Below, one piece after another: positions 1 through 9,985 of a DNA stretch of 64,000 bases; the stretch's first letter is position 1, and every line of letters begins with the position of its first letter. The position numbers and the translations under genes are program-made. This DNA comes from Mitsuaria sp. 7. GTDB taxonomy: Bacteria > Pseudomonadota > Gammaproteobacteria > Burkholderiales > Burkholderiaceae_C. The stretch is taken from assembly GCF_001653795.1 (NCBI RefSeq), contig NZ_CP011514.1:2682261-2746260 (forward strand), given 5' to 3'. The notes beneath the pieces were generated by a model that had not been told where the DNA came from, ran no database searches, and saw only the letters and a program-made list of their open reading frames with translations.

Positions 1-80
1 ACGCCACCGGCGCCGACGGTTCCGATGCCGGAGACGCCACGGGCGCCGCCGGTGACTCCACCCCCGACGTGAAGGAATGA
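1..80 (+). CDS. gyrA: 3' end of a gene, probably gyrA (DNA gyrase subunit A), partial
   Basis: An open frame enters from the left edge and stops at TGA 78-80. The 25 visible codons encode a low-complexity tail rich in Ala, Gly, Asp and Thr ending in Asp-Val-Lys-Glu. No catalytic part is visible. The assignment rests on order: in many Burkholderiales gyrA lies just upstream of serC-pheA and its C-terminus is an acidic Ala/Gly/Asp tail. The stop overlaps the next start as ATGA, so the two genes are probably translationally coupled. Any protein with an acidic disordered tail would look the same from this fragment. Confidence 0.5.
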   Translation, partial: ATGADGSDAGDATGAAGDSTPDVKE

Positions 81-703
81 CCTTGTTGCTGAAGTCCATC
101 CAAGCCGGCGCCATCGCCGCCTCGCTGCTGGCGAGCCCCGTCGTCTTCGCGCAGAAGGCTGACAGCCCGCAGTCCAAGAAGGATGTCATCGCGAAGATCC
201 TCAAGATCCAGCAGCCCGCGATCGAGGCGCTGACCATGGGCGTGCTGAGCCGCCCGGTCAACGAGCTGGCCGCCAAGGCCGCGCCCGCGCTGCGCAACGT
301 GCCCGAAGCCAAGCGCGAAGCCACCGCCAAGCAGATCGACGCCGACCTGCGCAAGTTCCTGGAAGACAACGCCAAGCCGCTGGTCGACAAGGGCACCAAG
401 CTGGCCCCCTCGACGATGGGCGTGGCGCTGGACGAGAAGTTCACCGAGGACGAGCTCAAGCAGCTGCTGGCCTGGCTCGAATCGCCGGTGAGCAAGAAGT
501 TCGCCGAGTCCTCGGGAGAACTGCAGAGCCTCTACACGAAGAAGCTGATCGACGACAACGGCAAGCAGCTCGACGAGAAGTTCACCGCGCTGCAGCAGAA
601 CATCGCCAAGCAGCTCGGCCTGGAAGCGGGGCCGCCGCCGTCGGGCGCCGCCTCGGCACCGAAGCTGAACACCAACAAGCCGGCGACCACGCCCAAGAAG
701 TAA
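77..703 (+). CDS. DUF2059 family exported protein
   Basis: A 208-residue protein with a clear Sec signal peptide: Lys6, a hydrophobic Ala/Leu core, and a predicted cleavage after Val-Phe-Ala near residue 25. The mature part is a charged, mostly helical domain whose Phe-Thr-Glu-Asp-Glu-Leu-Lys-Gln-Leu-Leu and Trp-Leu-Glu-Ser-Pro-Val segments are typical of DUF2059. The tail is Ala/Pro/Thr-rich. DUF2059 proteins are probably periplasmic and have no established biochemical role. The start overlaps the preceding stop (ATGA), and serC follows after 15 bp, so the gene sits in the gyrA-serC operon as in related genomes. The family call is from motif recognition and was not searched. Confidence 0.75.
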   Translation: MTLLLKSIQAGAIAASLLASPVVFAQKADSPQSKKDVIAKILKIQQPAIEALTMGVLSRPVNELAAKAAPALRNVPEAKREATAKQIDADLRKFLEDNAKPLVDKGTKLAPSTMGVALDEKFTEDELKQLLAWLESPVSKKFAESSGELQSLYTKKLIDDNGKQLDEKFTALQQNIAKQLGLEAGPPPSGAASAPKLNTNKPATTPKK

Positions 704-718
704 AGCGCCCACACGCTC

Positions 719-1846
719 ATGCCCGCTGTCCGCCCGTTCAACTTCTCTGCCGGTCCCGCCGCGCTCCCTCCCGAGGTCCTGAGCCTGGTCGCGGAAGAGA
801 TGCTCGACTGGCACGGCTCCGGCATGAGCGTCATGGAGATGAGCCATCGCGGCCGCGAATTCATCTCGATCTATGAAGCCGCCGAAGCGGACCTGCGCGA
901 ACTGCTGCAAGTCCCGGCGAACTTCCGCATCCTGTTCATGCAGGGCGGCGGCCTCGGCGAGAACGCCATCCTGCCGTTGAACCTGTCGCGCGGCGGCGCC
1001 GTCGACGTGGTCGTCACTGGCTCGTGGTCCAAGAAGAGCGCCGGTGAAGCGAAGCGCTACGCCGACGTGAAGATCGCCGCCAACGCTGCCGAACTGGACA
1101 GCGCCGGCGGCCGCTACCTCGACATCCCCGATCCGTCGACCTGGCGGCTGCGCAAGGACGCCGCGTACGTCCACGTCTGCAGCAACGAGACGATCGACGG
1201 CATCGAATTCCAGACCCTGCCCGACCTGAAGGCGCTGGGCTGCGACGCCCCGCTGGCGATCGACTTCTCGTCGCATGTGGCCTCGCGCTCCGTGGACTGG
1301 CCGAAGGTCGGCATCGCCTTCGCCGGCGCGCAGAAGAACATCGGTCCGGCCGGCCTGACGCTGGTCATCGTCCGCGAGGACCTGCTGGGCCATGCCTTGC
1401 CGATCTGCCCGTCCGCCTTCGACTACAAGATCGTGGCCGACGCGGAGTCGATGTACAACACGCCGCCGACCTTCGGCATCTACGTCGCCGGCCTGGTCTT
1501 CCAATGGCTCAAGCGCTTCGAGTACGCCGGCAAGACCGGCCTCGCCGCGATCGAGCAACGCAACATCGACAAGGCCGCCCTGCTCTACCAGGCGCTGGAC
1601 GGCTCCTCCCTCTATGAAAACCGCGTGGCGGCGCATTGCCGCTCGCGGATGAACGTTCCGTTCTTCCTCCGCGACGAGCGTCTGAACGACGCCTTCCTGG
1701 CCGGCGCCAAGGAACGCGGACTGCTGCAACTCAAAGGCCACAAGTCGGTGGGCGGCATGCGGGCATCGATCTACAACGCGATGCCGCTGGAGGGCGTACA
1801 AGCCCTGGTGAGCCACCTCCAAGACTTCGAGACCCGACATGGCTGA
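719..1846 (+). CDS. serC: phosphoserine aminotransferase
   Basis: SerC (375 residues) converts 3-phosphohydroxypyruvate and glutamate to phosphoserine, and also acts in pyridoxal phosphate synthesis. It is a cytoplasmic PLP enzyme. The N-terminus has the family motif Asn-Phe-Ser-Ala-Gly-Pro-Ala. The PLP-binding lysine is Lys206 in [10 protein letters not shown]. The Ser-His-Arg-Gly and Gly-Gly-Met-Arg-Ala-Ser segments near either end are characteristic, and the length is typical. The stop lies 8 bp inside the pheA start region, indicating coupling to aromatic amino acid synthesis as in other Burkholderiales. Confidence 0.97.
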   Translation: MPAVRPFNFSAGPAALPPEVLSLVAEEMLDWHGSGMSVMEMSHRGREFISIYEAAEADLRELLQVPANFRILFMQGGGLGENAILPLNLSRGGAVDVVVTGSWSKKSAGEAKRYADVKIAANAAELDSAGGRYLDIPDPSTWRLRKDAAYVHVCSNETIDGIEFQTLPDLKALGCDAPLAIDFSSHVASRSVDWPKVGIAFAGAQKNIGPAGLTLVIVREDLLGHALPICPSAFDYKIVADAESMYNTPPTFGIYVAGLVFQWLKRFEYAGKTGLAAIEQRNIDKAALLYQALDGSSLYENRVAAHCRSRMNVPFFLRDERLNDAFLAGAKERGLLQLKGHKSVGGMRASIYNAMPLEGVQALVSHLQDFETRHG

Positions 1847-2999
1847 CACGCCGTCCCCTTCCGATCCGGTCGAGCCCATCGATCTGGCGGGCGCTCCGGT
1901 GCCTCCCGCGCCGGTGGCCGATCCCGAACTGCTCGCGCTGCGCGACCAGATCGACGCGCTCGACTCGCAGCTGCTGACGCTGCTGAACCAGCGCGCCCAC
2001 GTCGCCGAGCAGGTCGGCGAGATCAAGCGCCGCGACGGCACGCCCTTCTTCCGTCCCGACCGCGTCGCGCAGGTCATCGCCAAGATCAAGACCGCCAACC
2101 CCGGTCCGCTGAAGGGCGAGCATGTCGCCGCGATCTGGCGCGAGATCATGTCCGCCTGCCTCGCGCTGGAGTCGCCGCAGCGCGTCGCCGTGCTGGGCCC
2201 GTTCGGCACCTTCTGCGAGCAGGCCGCGATCGAATACTTCGGCGGTGCGGCCGACCTCATCTACTGCAACAGCTTCGACGAGGTCTTCCACGCGACCGCC
2301 TCCGGCAGCGCGCAGTACGGCGTGGTCGGCGTCGAAAACATGACCGAGGGCGTGGTGACGCGCTCGCTTGACCTCTTCCTGCACACGCCCACGCACGTGG
2401 TCGGCGAGGTCAGCCTGCTGATCCGCCACAACCTGCTGCGCAAGGAGAACACGCTCGAGGGCGTGGAGGCCGTGCTGGCCCACCCCCAGGCGCTGGCGCA
2501 GTGCCAGAACTGGCTGTCCAAGCACCTGCCCAACGCCGAACGCCGCGCCGTCTCCAGCAACGCCGAAGGCGCCCGGCTGGCCGCCGAGAACCCGGCCTAC
2601 GCCGCGATCGCCAGCGAGCGCGCGGCCACGCTCTTCGGCCTGCACATCACCGCGCACGCGGTGCAGGACGAGGCGTACAACCGGACCCGTTTCGCCGTGA
2701 TCTGCCTGCCGCAGACCATGGCCACCCCCCCGGCCACGGGGCGGGACTGCACCAGCCTCATCGTCTCCGTGGCGAACCGCCCCGGCGCGATGCATGATCT
2801 GCTGGTTCCTTTGAAGAAGCATGGCGTGTCGATGACACGCCTGGAATCGCGCCCGGCCCGCACCGGTCAGTGGGAGTACTACTTCTACATCGACCTGGAC
2901 GGCCACCCGTCGCAGCCGCATGTCGCGGCCGCACTGGCGGAGTTGCGGGAGCTGTGCGCGTTCTACAAGGTCATCGGCGCCTACCCGCTGAAGTCCTGA
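1839..2999 (+). CDS. pheA: bifunctional chorismate mutase / prephenate dehydratase (P-protein)
   Basis: A 386-residue P-protein that converts chorismate to prephenate and then to phenylpyruvate. A disordered Pro/Ala-rich lead of about 30 residues is followed by an AroQ-type chorismate mutase domain (about 33-115, starting Leu-Arg-Asp-Gln-Ile-Asp). The prephenate dehydratase domain (about 117-290) starts [10 protein letters not shown] and contains Thr-Arg-Phe. A C-terminal ACT domain carries Arg-Pro-Gly-Ala and Glu-Ser-Arg-Pro, the latter a conserved phenylalanine-binding motif, so allosteric feedback by Phe is expected. The start lies 8 bp inside serC. The hisC paralogue often found between pheA and tyrA in related genomes is absent here. 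Confidence 0.96.
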   Translation: MADTPSPSDPVEPIDLAGAPVPPAPVADPELLALRDQIDALDSQLLTLLNQRAHVAEQVGEIKRRDGTPFFRPDRVAQVIAKIKTANPGPLKGEHVAAIWREIMSACLALESPQRVAVLGPFGTFCEQAAIEYFGGAADLIYCNSFDEVFHATASGSAQYGVVGVENMTEGVVTRSLDLFLHTPTHVVGEVSLLIRHNLLRKENTLEGVEAVLAHPQALAQCQNWLSKHLPNAERRAVSSNAEGARLAAENPAYAAIASERAATLFGLHITAHAVQDEAYNRTRFAVICLPQTMATPPATGRDCTSLIVSVANRPGAMHDLLVPLKKHGVSMTRLESRPARTGQWEYYFYIDLDGHPSQPHVAAALAELRELCAFYKVIGAYPLKS

Positions 3000-3032
3000 C
3001 GCTGACGTCCTGAGCGAAAGAGGTTTCTCGCG

Positions 3033-3923
3033 ATGTACAACCAACTCGGCGTGATCGGTTGCGGCCTGATGGGCGGATCGTTTGCGCTGGCCATGAAGAA
3101 AGCCGGCCTCGTGCGCCGGGTGGTCGGCTACAGCAAGAGCCCGTCGACGACTGAGACCGCCCGTCGCATGGGCGTGATCGACATCGCCGCGGAGTCGGCG
3201 CTGCTGGCTGTGTCCGGCTCGGACATCGTGCTGGTGGCCGTGCCGGTCGCCGCCACGGAGTCGACGCTGAAGGCGATCCGCCACCTGGTGCGCGCGGACG
3301 TGCTGCTGATGGACGTGGGTTCGACCAAGAGCGACGTGGTCGACGCCGCCAAGCGCGCGCTGGGCAAGCAGTTCTCCAGCTTCGTGCCCGCGCACCCGAT
3401 CGCCGGCAAGGAGAGCGCCGGCGTGCAGCACGCCGACGCGGCGCTGTACCAGGGTCGCCAGGTCATCCTGACGCCGCTGGAACAGACCAAGCCGGAGATG
3501 GTGCAGAAGGCGACGGACCTCTGGTCCGCGCTGGGCTGCCAGGTGCTCAAGATGGCGCCGCACCACCACGACGAGGCCTTCGCCGCGGTCAGCCACCTGC
3601 CGCACCTGCTCGCCTACGCCTACTTCAGCTCGGTGCAGAAGCAGCCGTCGGGCCGCGACTTCCTGAGCTTGGCCGGCCCCGGCTTCCGCGATTTCACCCG
3701 CATCGCCGCGAGTGATCCCACGATCTGGCGCGACATCCTGGTGGCCAACAAGCAGGACCTGCTCACGCAGTCGCAACGCTTCCGCGAAGTGCTCGACCAG
3801 ATGGAACAGGCCATCCGCGAGGGGGACACCCACGCGCTGGAGGCGATGATCCGCCAGGCCTCCGAGGGCAGAGCACAGTGGCAGCTGGGCGCACCCGCGC
3901 CGTCCTCGTCGAAGTCCAAGTAG
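3033..3923 (+). CDS. tyrA: prephenate dehydrogenase
   Basis: A 296-residue NAD(P)-dependent dehydrogenase of the tyrosine branch that oxidatively decarboxylates prephenate. The N-terminal Rossmann motif [11 protein letters not shown] occupies about residues 6-16. His-Pro-Ile-Ala-Gly-Lys-Glu and Ala-Val-Ser-His-Leu-Pro-His are the conserved substrate-pocket segments, followed by the helical dimerisation domain. There is no ACT domain. An AAAGAGG-like ribosome site precedes ATG 3033. It lies 33 bp after pheA and 55 bp before aroA-cmk, in one apparent operon. Specificity for prephenate versus arogenate cannot be read from the sequence. Confidence 0.93.
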   Translation: MYNQLGVIGCGLMGGSFALAMKKAGLVRRVVGYSKSPSTTETARRMGVIDIAAESALLAVSGSDIVLVAVPVAATESTLKAIRHLVRADVLLMDVGSTKSDVVDAAKRALGKQFSSFVPAHPIAGKESAGVQHADAALYQGRQVILTPLEQTKPEMVQKATDLWSALGCQVLKMAPHHHDEAFAAVSHLPHLLAYAYFSSVQKQPSGRDFLSLAGPGFRDFTRIAASDPTIWRDILVANKQDLLTQSQRFREVLDQMEQAIREGDTHALEAMIRQASEGRAQWQLGAPAPSSSKSK

Positions 3924-3978
3924 CCCTCTCCTTCTCCTCTTTCTCCGCCGGCACGCCTGCGCGTGCGCGGACAGCGCC

Positions 3979-6000
3979 ATGTACAAGATCCCCTTCCTGG
4001 ACCTGCCCCCGCTGCGCGGCGCCGCCGGCACCGTGTCGCTGCCCGGCTCCAAGAGCATCTCGAACCGCGTGCTGCTGCTGGCCGGACTGTCCGACGGCGT
4101 GACGCGCGTGCACGACCTGCTGGATTCGGACGACACCAAGGTCATGCTCGCCGCGCTGCGCGAGCTCGGCTGCCGGCTTGAGACGGATGCCGACGGCGTG
4201 CTGTCGGTGACCGGCATCGGCGGCACGCTGCGGACGAAGGAAGCCAAGCTCTTCCTCGGCAACGCCGGCACGGCGATGCGTCCGCTGACGGCGGCGCTGG
4301 CGCTGCTGGCCGCGACGCAGGGCGGCGCGTTCGAGCTCTCCGGCGTGCCCCGCATGCATGAGCGTCCGATCGGTGACCTCGTCGACGCGTTGCGGGCGCT
4401 GGGCTGCACCATCGATTGCCTGGGGCAGGAAGGTTATCCGCCGCTGCGCCTGAGCGGGCCGACGACATTGACGCTTGACGCGCCCGTGCGCGTGCGCGGC
4501 GACGTGTCCAGCCAGTTCCTGACCGCGCTGCTGCTGGCGCTGCCGCTCGTCGCGGCGAACGACATCGTCATCGAAGTCACCGGCGAACTGATCTCCAAGC
4601 CCTACGTCCACATCACACTGGAACTGCTGGCGCGCTTCGGCGTGAATGTCCGCCGCGACGACGATTGGCAGCGCTTCGTGATCCCCGCCGGCAGCCGCTA
4701 CCGCTCGCCGGGCGAGGTGCACGTCGAGGGCGACGCGTCGTCGGCCTCCTATTTCGTCGCGCTCGGTGCGATCGCGGCCACGGACGCGCCGGTGCGCATC
4801 GAGGGCGTGGGCTCGACGTCGGTCCAGGGCGACGTCCGCTTCGTCGAGGCCGCCCAGGCGATGGGCGCGCGCGTCGAGATCGGCCCGAACTGGCTCGAGG
4901 TCCGCCGCGGCGCCTGGCCGCTGAAGGCGCTGGACCTCGATTGCAACCACATCCCCGACGCCGCGATGACGCTGGCCGTGATGGCGCTCTACGCCGACGG
5001 CCCGACGACGCTGCGCAACATCGCCTCGTGGCGCGTGAAGGAAACCGACCGCATCGCCGCGATGGTGGCGGAACTCGGCAAACTCGGCGCACAGGTCGAG
5101 GAAGGCCCCGACTGGCTGCGTGTCCACCCGCTGAAGGCCTGGAAGCCCGCCGCCATCCACACCTACGACGACCATCGTGTGGCGATGTGTTTCTCGCTGG
5201 CCACGTTCAACGGTCTGCAGGATGACCAGCAAGGCCCGGCCGTGCCGGTGCGCATCCTCGATCCGCAATGCGTCGCCAAGACCTTCCCAGACTACTTCGA
5301 GACGTTGTTCGGCGTGGTCCGCGCGAACGTCGAGGACATCCCCGTCATCACCATCGACGGCCCCACCGCCTCCGGCAAGGGCACGCTGACGGACGAGGTC
5401 GCCCAGGCCCTGGGCTACGACGTGCTGGACTCGGGGGCGCTGTACCGGGTGACCGGCCTGGCGGCCTCGCGCAAGGGCATTTCCCTGGACGACGGCGAGG
5501 CCGTGGCCGCCGTGGTCCCGACGCTGGACCTGAAGTTCGAATCCGGTCGCGTGCTGCTCGATGACGAAGACGTCTCCGGCGACCTCCGCCAGGAAGCCAC
5601 CGGTCTGATGGCCTCGCAGGTCGGCGCCCATCCGGCGGTCCGCCGCGCGCTGCATCAGCTGCAGCTCGACTTCCGCCGCCTGCCCGGGCTGGTGGCCGAC
5701 GGACGGGACATGGGCACCGCGATCTTCCCCGCCGCGCCGCTGAAAGTCTTCCTGACCGCCAGCGCCGCCACGCGGGCCGAGCGGCGCTACAAGCAATTGA
5801 TTTCCAAGGGCATTTCGGCTAGTATCGAGGGCTTGCGCGCTGATCTTGAGGCGCGGGACGCTCGCGACAAAGGTCGCAGTGCGTCTCCGCTCCAGGCCGC
5901 CGCGGACGCGATCGAGCTGGACAACTCGCAGCAGACCATCGGGGAATCCCGTGATCTGGTGTTGAGCTGGTGGAACGAACGGCGTCCGTTCAAGGCCTGA
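3979..6000 (+). CDS. aroA-cmk: fused EPSP synthase (AroA) and cytidylate kinase (Cmk)
   Basis: One uninterrupted 673-codon frame encodes two enzymes. Residues 1 to about 440 are 3-phosphoshikimate 1-carboxyvinyltransferase: [10 protein letters not shown] at 21-30, [10 protein letters not shown], and Arg-Val-Lys-Glu-Thr-Asp-Arg. Residues from about 455 are CMP/dCMP kinase: P-loop [10 protein letters not shown] at about 459-468, then Asp-Ser-Gly-Ala-Leu-Tyr-Arg and Asp-Gly-Arg-Asp-Met-Gly. Most bacteria encode these as adjacent genes. Here the AroA stop is lost and the linker is short. The fusion is known in some Burkholderiales and joins shikimate flux to pyrimidine nucleotide supply only by co-expression. 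Confidence 0.95.
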   Translation: MYKIPFLDLPPLRGAAGTVSLPGSKSISNRVLLLAGLSDGVTRVHDLLDSDDTKVMLAALRELGCRLETDADGVLSVTGIGGTLRTKEAKLFLGNAGTAMRPLTAALALLAATQGGAFELSGVPRMHERPIGDLVDALRALGCTIDCLGQEGYPPLRLSGPTTLTLDAPVRVRGDVSSQFLTALLLALPLVAANDIVIEVTGELISKPYVHITLELLARFGVNVRRDDDWQRFVIPAGSRYRSPGEVHVEGDASSASYFVALGAIAATDAPVRIEGVGSTSVQGDVRFVEAAQAMGARVEIGPNWLEVRRGAWPLKALDLDCNHIPDAAMTLAVMALYADGPTTLRNIASWRVKETDRIAAMVAELGKLGAQVEEGPDWLRVHPLKAWKPAAIHTYDDHRVAMCFSLATFNGLQDDQQGPAVPVRILDPQCVAKTFPDYFETLFGVVRANVEDIPVITIDGPTASGKGTLTDEVAQALGYDVLDSGALYRVTGLAASRKGISLDDGEAVAAVVPTLDLKFESGRVLLDDEDVSGDLRQEATGLMASQVGAHPAVRRALHQLQLDFRRLPGLVADGRDMGTAIFPAAPLKVFLTASAATRAERRYKQLISKGISASIEGLRADLEARDARDKGRSASPLQAAADAIELDNSQQTIGESRDLVLSWWNERRPFKA

Positions 6001-6032
6001 CCCTCGCGGTCCGGATCCTCCGCAAGACAGAG

Positions 6033-6073
6033 CGTCACCCCTCCCTCCGGACGTCAGTCCACTGGGGGTGACG
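6033..6073 (+). other. stem-loop in the aroA-cmk/rpsA intergenic region
   Basis: Positions 6033-6041 (CGTCACCCC) pair perfectly with 6065-6073 (GGGGTGACG), a 9-bp stem with a 23-nt loop. No run of T follows, so a classic intrinsic terminator is unlikely. It could shield the aroA-cmk 3' end or form part of the long rpsA leader, which in many bacteria mediates S1 autoregulation. Nothing else is evident in the roughly 200-bp gap. Confidence 0.4.
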
Positions 6074-6199
6074 TGTTCTACAACCTAACCCGCAAGTCCG
6101 CTTGCAACACACGCCCGCGCACCTCTCGGATCAGGCAGCCTGAATCGCTCTTCAGCGCTCAAGCCGCCGGACGCTCTGTGCCTGGCAAGGAAATCTCAC

Positions 6200-7894
6200 A
6201 TGTCCCAAATGGAATCTTTCGCCGCCATGTTCGAGGAGTCGCTGCAGCGCGCAAACATGCGCACTGGCGAAGTGATCTCGGCTGAAGTCGTCCGCATCGA
6301 GCACAACTTCGTGGTGGTGAACGCCGGCCTGAAGTCGGAAGCCTACGTGCCGGTCGAAGAGTTCAAGAACGACCAGGGCGAAGTCGAAGTCCAGGTCGGC
6401 GATTTCATCTCGGTGGCGATCGACGCCATCGAGAACGGCTACGGCGACACCATCCTGTCGCGTGACAAGGCCAAGCGCCTGGCCTCGTGGCTGTCGCTGG
6501 AGAACGCGCTGGAATCCGGCGAGTTCGTGACCGGCACCGTCTCCGGCAAGGTCAAGGGCGGCCTGACCGTCCTGGTCAACGGCATCCGCGCCTTCCTGCC
6601 CGGTTCGCTGCTCGACACCCGCCCGGTGAAGGACATGAGCCCGTTCGAGGGCAAGACCATGGAGTTCAAGGTCATCAAGCTGGACCGCAAGCGCAACAAC
6701 GTTGTGCTGTCGCGTCGCGCGGTGGTCGAGGCGTCGATGGGTGAAGAGCGCGCCAAGCTGCTGGAAACGCTGACCGAAGGCGCCATCGTCAACGGCGTGG
6801 TCAAGAACATCACCGAGTACGGTGCGTTCGTGGACCTGGGCGGCATCGACGGCCTGCTGCACATCACCGACATGGCCTGGCGCCGTGTCCGTCACCCGAG
6901 CGAAGTGGTGACGGTGGGTCAAGAGCTGACCGCCAAGGTCCTGAAGTTCGACGCCGAGAAGAACCGCGTCTCGCTGGGCCTGAAGCAGCTGGGCGACGAC
7001 CCGTGGTTCGGCGTGTCGCGCCGCTACCCGGCCAACACCCGCCTGTTCGGCAAGGTCACGAACATCGCCGACTACGGCGCGTTCGTCGAGATCGAACCCG
7101 GCATCGAAGGCCTGGTGCACGTCTCCGAAATGGACTGGACCAACAAGAACGTCGCGCCTTCCAAGGTCGTCTCGCTGGGCGACGAAGTGGAAGTCATGGT
7201 CCTGGAGATCGACGAAGACAAGCGTCGCATCTCGCTGGGCATGAAGCAGTGCCGCGCCAACCCGTGGGAAGAGTTCGCCGAGAACGTCAAGCGCGGCGAC
7301 CGCGTCAAGGGCCCGATCAAGTCGATCACCGACTTCGGCGTGTTCGTGGGCCTGGCCCAGGGCATCGACGGCCTGGTGCACCTGTCCGACCTGTCGTGGA
7401 ACGAGCCGGGTGAAACCGCCGTCCGCAACTACAAGAAGGGCCAGGAAGTCGACGCCATCGTGCTGGCCGTGGACGTCGAGCGCGAGCGCATCTCGCTGGG
7501 CATCAAGCAGCTGGACGGCGATCCGTTCACGACCTTCGTCTCGGTCAACGACCGCGGCATGATCGTGACCGGCAAGGTCAAGACCGTCGACGCCCGTGGC
7601 GCCGAGATCGACCTGGGCGAGGAAGTCACCGGCTACCTGCGTGCTTCGGAAATCGGCCGCGACCGCGTGGAAGATGCCCGCAACGTGCTGAAGGAAGGCG
7701 ACGAAGTCTCCGCCGTGATCGTCAACGTCGACCGCAAGTCGCGCAGCATCCAGCTGTCGATCAAGGCCAAGGACAACGCCGACGAGCAGCAAGCCATGCA
7801 GCGCCTGTCGCAGTCGAACGAGCGTGAAAACGCCGGCACGACCAGCCTGGGCGCCCTGCTGCGCGCCAAGCTGGACAACCAGAACAACGGCTGA
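6200..7894 (+). CDS. rpsA: 30S ribosomal protein S1
   Basis: S1 (564 residues) is the RNA-binding ribosomal protein needed for initiation on mRNAs with weak or structured ribosome sites. The N-terminal Ser-Phe-Ala-Ala-Met-Phe-Glu-Glu-Ser is the ribosome-docking segment. Six S1/OB-fold repeats follow. The last four carry the regular pattern Gly-x-Val-x-x-Ile-x-x-Tyr/Phe-Gly-x-Phe-Val followed by Gly-Leu-(Val/Leu)-His, for example Asn-Ile-Thr-Glu-Tyr-Gly-Ala-Phe-Val and Ser-Ile-Thr-Asp-Phe-Gly-Val-Phe-Val. The length is typical of proteobacteria. The order cmk-rpsA-ihfB is conserved. An intrinsic terminator lies about 125 bp downstream. Confidence 0.98.
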   Translation: MSQMESFAAMFEESLQRANMRTGEVISAEVVRIEHNFVVVNAGLKSEAYVPVEEFKNDQGEVEVQVGDFISVAIDAIENGYGDTILSRDKAKRLASWLSLENALESGEFVTGTVSGKVKGGLTVLVNGIRAFLPGSLLDTRPVKDMSPFEGKTMEFKVIKLDRKRNNVVLSRRAVVEASMGEERAKLLETLTEGAIVNGVVKNITEYGAFVDLGGIDGLLHITDMAWRRVRHPSEVVTVGQELTAKVLKFDAEKNRVSLGLKQLGDDPWFGVSRRYPANTRLFGKVTNIADYGAFVEIEPGIEGLVHVSEMDWTNKNVAPSKVVSLGDEVEVMVLEIDEDKRRISLGMKQCRANPWEEFAENVKRGDRVKGPIKSITDFGVFVGLAQGIDGLVHLSDLSWNEPGETAVRNYKKGQEVDAIVLAVDVERERISLGIKQLDGDPFTTFVSVNDRGMIVTGKVKTVDARGAEIDLGEEVTGYLRASEIGRDRVEDARNVLKEGDEVSAVIVNVDRKSRSIQLSIKAKDNADEQQAMQRLSQSNERENAGTTSLGALLRAKLDNQNNG

Positions 7895-8020
7895 TCTTCT
7901 TGAACATCGGGCGTGGCGCGCAAGCGTCGCGTCCGGTCTCAAGAGAATCCCTTGTTCTGGCTGCAGGCGGGCTGAGTTAGCCTGTCTTCCCAGACGCCAA
8001 TTCGACGCACAAGCGCTTCG

Positions 8021-8053
8021 ACAGGCTCGCTCCAAGGCGAGCCTGTTTTTCTT
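8021..8053 (+). terminator. intrinsic terminator after rpsA
   Basis: ACAGGCTCGC at 8021-8030 pairs perfectly with GCGAGCCTGT at 8037-8046 around a 6-nt loop, followed directly by a T-rich tract (8046-8053, one C inside). This is a canonical Rho-independent terminator. The ihfB start is only a few bases further on, so ihfB must be expressed by read-through or from initiation very close to the hairpin. Confidence 0.8.
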
Positions 8054-8068
8054 CAGATGCCGACAACC

Positions 8069-8383
8069 ATGACCCGATCCGACCTGGTGGCCCACTTGTC
8101 CGAGCGCTTCGGCCAGCTCACGCAACGAGACACCGAGTTCGCGGTCAAGACCATCCTGGACGCGATGTCCGACGCGCTGGCCCGTGGCCACCGCATCGAG
8201 ATCCGCGGCTTCGGGAGCTTCTCGATCAACCGCCGTCCGCCCCGCATGGGCCGCAACCCGCGCAGCGGCGAACAGGTGCTGATCCCCGAGAAGCTGGTGC
8301 CCCACTTCAAGCCGGGCAAGGCCCTGCGCGAGGCCGTCGACGCGCAACTGCCCGTCACCGACGACGACCAGCAGGCCGCCTGA
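8069..8383 (+). CDS. ihfB: integration host factor subunit beta
   Basis: IHF-beta, 104 residues from this start, forms the IHF heterodimer that bends DNA by more than 160 degrees in transcription, replication and recombination. The sequence shows the HU/IHF fold: Val-Lys-Thr-Ile-Leu-Asp-Ala-Met, then Ile-Arg-Gly-Phe-Gly-Ser-Phe and the DNA-intercalating arm Arg-Pro-Pro-Arg-x-[15 protein letters not shown] is the usual family N-terminus, so ATG 8069 is preferred over the in-frame ATG 8057, which lies just 4 nt past the terminator T tract. Neither start has a clear ribosome site. A strong terminator follows the gene. Confidence 0.95.
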   Translation: MTRSDLVAHLSERFGQLTQRDTEFAVKTILDAMSDALARGHRIEIRGFGSFSINRRPPRMGRNPRSGEQVLIPEKLVPHFKPGKALREAVDAQLPVTDDDQQAA

Positions 8384-8418
8384 GCCGCAGGCGAACACGC
8401 ACTGAAGCACCGACCAAG

Positions 8419-8445
8419 GCGCCGCGATCCGCGGCGCTTTTTTTT
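8419..8445 (+). terminator. intrinsic terminator after ihfB
   Basis: An 8-bp G+C stem (GCGCCGCG at 8419-8426, CGCGGCGC at 8430-8437) with a 3-nt loop is followed by eight T (8438-8445). It should stop ihfB transcription and isolate lapA-lapB. Confidence 0.92.
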
Positions 8446-8518
8446 CGTCCCCGGTTTGCCGAATGTATTCAGGGGTTAACTCGCCCTGCCATCGGTCATG
8501 GCGTACTCCGCACGCGCC

Positions 8519-8524
8519 TAGAAT
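8519..8524 (+). promoter_or_regulatory. candidate -10 element for lapA
   Basis: TAGAAT (five of six matches to TATAAT) ends 8 nt before the lapA ATG at 8533. No good -35 is seen. If used, the transcript would start on or just before the ATG and be leaderless. This fits the absence of a ribosome binding site there and the strong terminator just upstream. Confidence 0.35.
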
Positions 8525-8532
8525 CGCCCCCC

Positions 8533-8832
8533 ATGCGAATCCTGGTCTGGCTCTTCAGAGCATTCCTGTTCTTCTGTCTCTTCGCCTTCGCGCTGAACAA
8601 CAGCCAGGAGGTCGTCGTGCACTGGTTCTTCGGCCAGTCATGGCGGTCTCCGCTGGTGATCGTGGTGCTGCTCACCTTCGGGATGGGCTGCGCCTTCGGC
8701 GTGCTGGCGATGGTCCCGGCCTGGTGGCGCCACAAGCGCGCCGCCGCCCGCTCGTTGCCCCCGGCGGACGACCTCCCGCCTCCTACGGCGACCGCGACCG
8801 CCAACGACCCCAAGATCCCCGATGGAATTTGA
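8533..8832 (+). CDS. lapA: LapA family inner-membrane protein
   Basis: A 99-residue protein with two hydrophobic segments (about 5-20 and 41-62) separated by Asn-Asn-Ser-Gln-Glu-Val-Val-Val-His-Trp, the typical DUF1049/LapA layout, and a cytoplasmic Arg/Pro tail. LapA is an inner-membrane partner of LapB in lipopolysaccharide assembly. The gene overlaps lapB by 11 bp, which supports coupling. The start is ATG 8533. There is no clear Shine-Dalgarno, but a -10-like box lies directly upstream. Confidence 0.9.
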   Translation: MRILVWLFRAFLFFCLFAFALNNSQEVVVHWFFGQSWRSPLVIVVLLTFGMGCAFGVLAMVPAWWRHKRAAARSLPPADDLPPPTATATANDPKIPDGI

Positions 8833-9979
8833 TCTCAGCTGGCTGCTGATCGGCGTGCCCCTGGTTTTCGGACTGGGCTGGCTGGCCTCGAAGCTCGACG
8901 CCCGCCAATGGAAGCGCGAACAGCGCGATGCGCCGCGCGCCTACTTCAAGGGCCTGAACCTGCTGCTGAACGAGCAGCAGGACAAGGCCATCGACGCCTT
9001 CATCGAAGCGGTGCAGGCCGATCCCGACACGTCCGAGCTGCACTTCGCGCTGGGCAACCTGTTCCGCCGCCGCGGCGAGTACGAGCGCGCCGTGCGCGTG
9101 CACCAGCATCTGCTGTCGCGCGGCGACCTGCCGAAGTCCGAGCGCGACCGCGCGCAGTACGCGCTGGCGCAGGACTTCTTCAAGGCCGGGCTGTTCGACC
9201 GTGCCGAGTCCGCCTACGAGGCGCTCAAGGGCACGAGCTTCGACCACGACGCGGCACTGGCGCTGCTGTCCCTGTACGAGCGTTCGCGCGAATGGGCGAA
9301 GGCGGCCGACGTCTCCGAGCAGCTCGAGGCCGCCGGCACCGGCAGCTTCGCGAGCCGCATCGCCAACTACTGGTGCGAGCTGGCGCTCGAGGCGCAGGCC
9401 CGCCAGGACGAGCCGCAGGCCCGCCGCTGGCTGGACCAGGCCCGCGAGCGCGCGCCGCAATCCGCGCGCGCCTACGTGCTGCTGGGCCAGATGCTGGCCC
9501 GCCAGGGCGACCAGACCGGCGCGATGGGCCTCTACGGGGATCTGCTGAGCACCAATCCCGACGCCTTCAACCTCGTCGCGCGCGACTACGCGCAGGGCGC
9601 GCAGGCCACCGGCACGGTGGCGCAGGCGCTCGCGCTGATCGAGGCCCAGTACCGTCGCCATCCGAGCATGGCGCTGCTCCAGGCCATCGCGCTGCTGGAG
9701 CCCGCGCCCGAGGCGCAACGCCGCCGCCTGACCGACCACCTGCGCGTCGAGCCGGCGCTGTCGGCCGCGACGCAGCTGCTGCAGCAGAGCCAGGCGCGCC
9801 AGCAGCCGCTCAATGACGACGAGGCCCAACTGGTCGGCACCGCGCTGCAACGCGCCGTGCGGCCGCTGCAGCGCTACCGCTGCGCCGCCTGCGGCTTCGA
9901 GTCGCAGCACTATTTCTGGCAATGCCCGGGCTGCCTCAGCTGGGACAGCTATCCGCCCCGCCACGTCGAAGAGCTCTGA
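8822..9979 (+). CDS. lapB: lipopolysaccharide assembly protein LapB (YciM)
   Basis: LapB is a membrane-anchored TPR protein that in enterobacteria links LpxC degradation by FtsH to LPS assembly. This 385-residue protein has one N-terminal membrane segment (Trp-Leu-Leu-Ile-Gly-Val-Pro-Leu, about 5-22), a series of TPR helices (for example Leu-His-Phe-Ala-Leu-Gly-Asn-Leu-Phe-Arg-Arg-Arg-Gly-Glu), and a C-terminal rubredoxin-like metal site, Cys-Ala-Ala-Cys-Gly-Phe, followed by Cys-Pro-Gly-Cys and Trp-Asp-Ser-Tyr. All match LapB. It overlaps lapA, and glycosyltransferases follow after 6 bp. Confidence 0.95.
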   Translation: MEFDLSWLLIGVPLVFGLGWLASKLDARQWKREQRDAPRAYFKGLNLLLNEQQDKAIDAFIEAVQADPDTSELHFALGNLFRRRGEYERAVRVHQHLLSRGDLPKSERDRAQYALAQDFFKAGLFDRAESAYEALKGTSFDHDAALALLSLYERSREWAKAADVSEQLEAAGTGSFASRIANYWCELALEAQARQDEPQARRWLDQARERAPQSARAYVLLGQMLARQGDQTGAMGLYGDLLSTNPDAFNLVARDYAQGAQATGTVAQALALIEAQYRRHPSMALLQAIALLEPAPEAQRRRLTDHLRVEPALSAATQLLQQSQARQQPLNDDEAQLVGTALQRAVRPLQRYRCAACGFESQHYFWQCPGCLSWDSYPPRHVEEL

Positions 9980-9985
9980 CTGCCG

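Noticed and set aside
2999..3033. Missing hisC-like aminotransferase between pheA and tyrA
   Set aside because: Its absence is common enough among Comamonadaceae-like genomes and serC lies just upstream, so it is not treated as a deletion.
6073..6285. A 70-codon frame upstream of and across the rpsA start
   Set aside because: It is out of frame with rpsA, has no ribosome site and no protein-like pattern.
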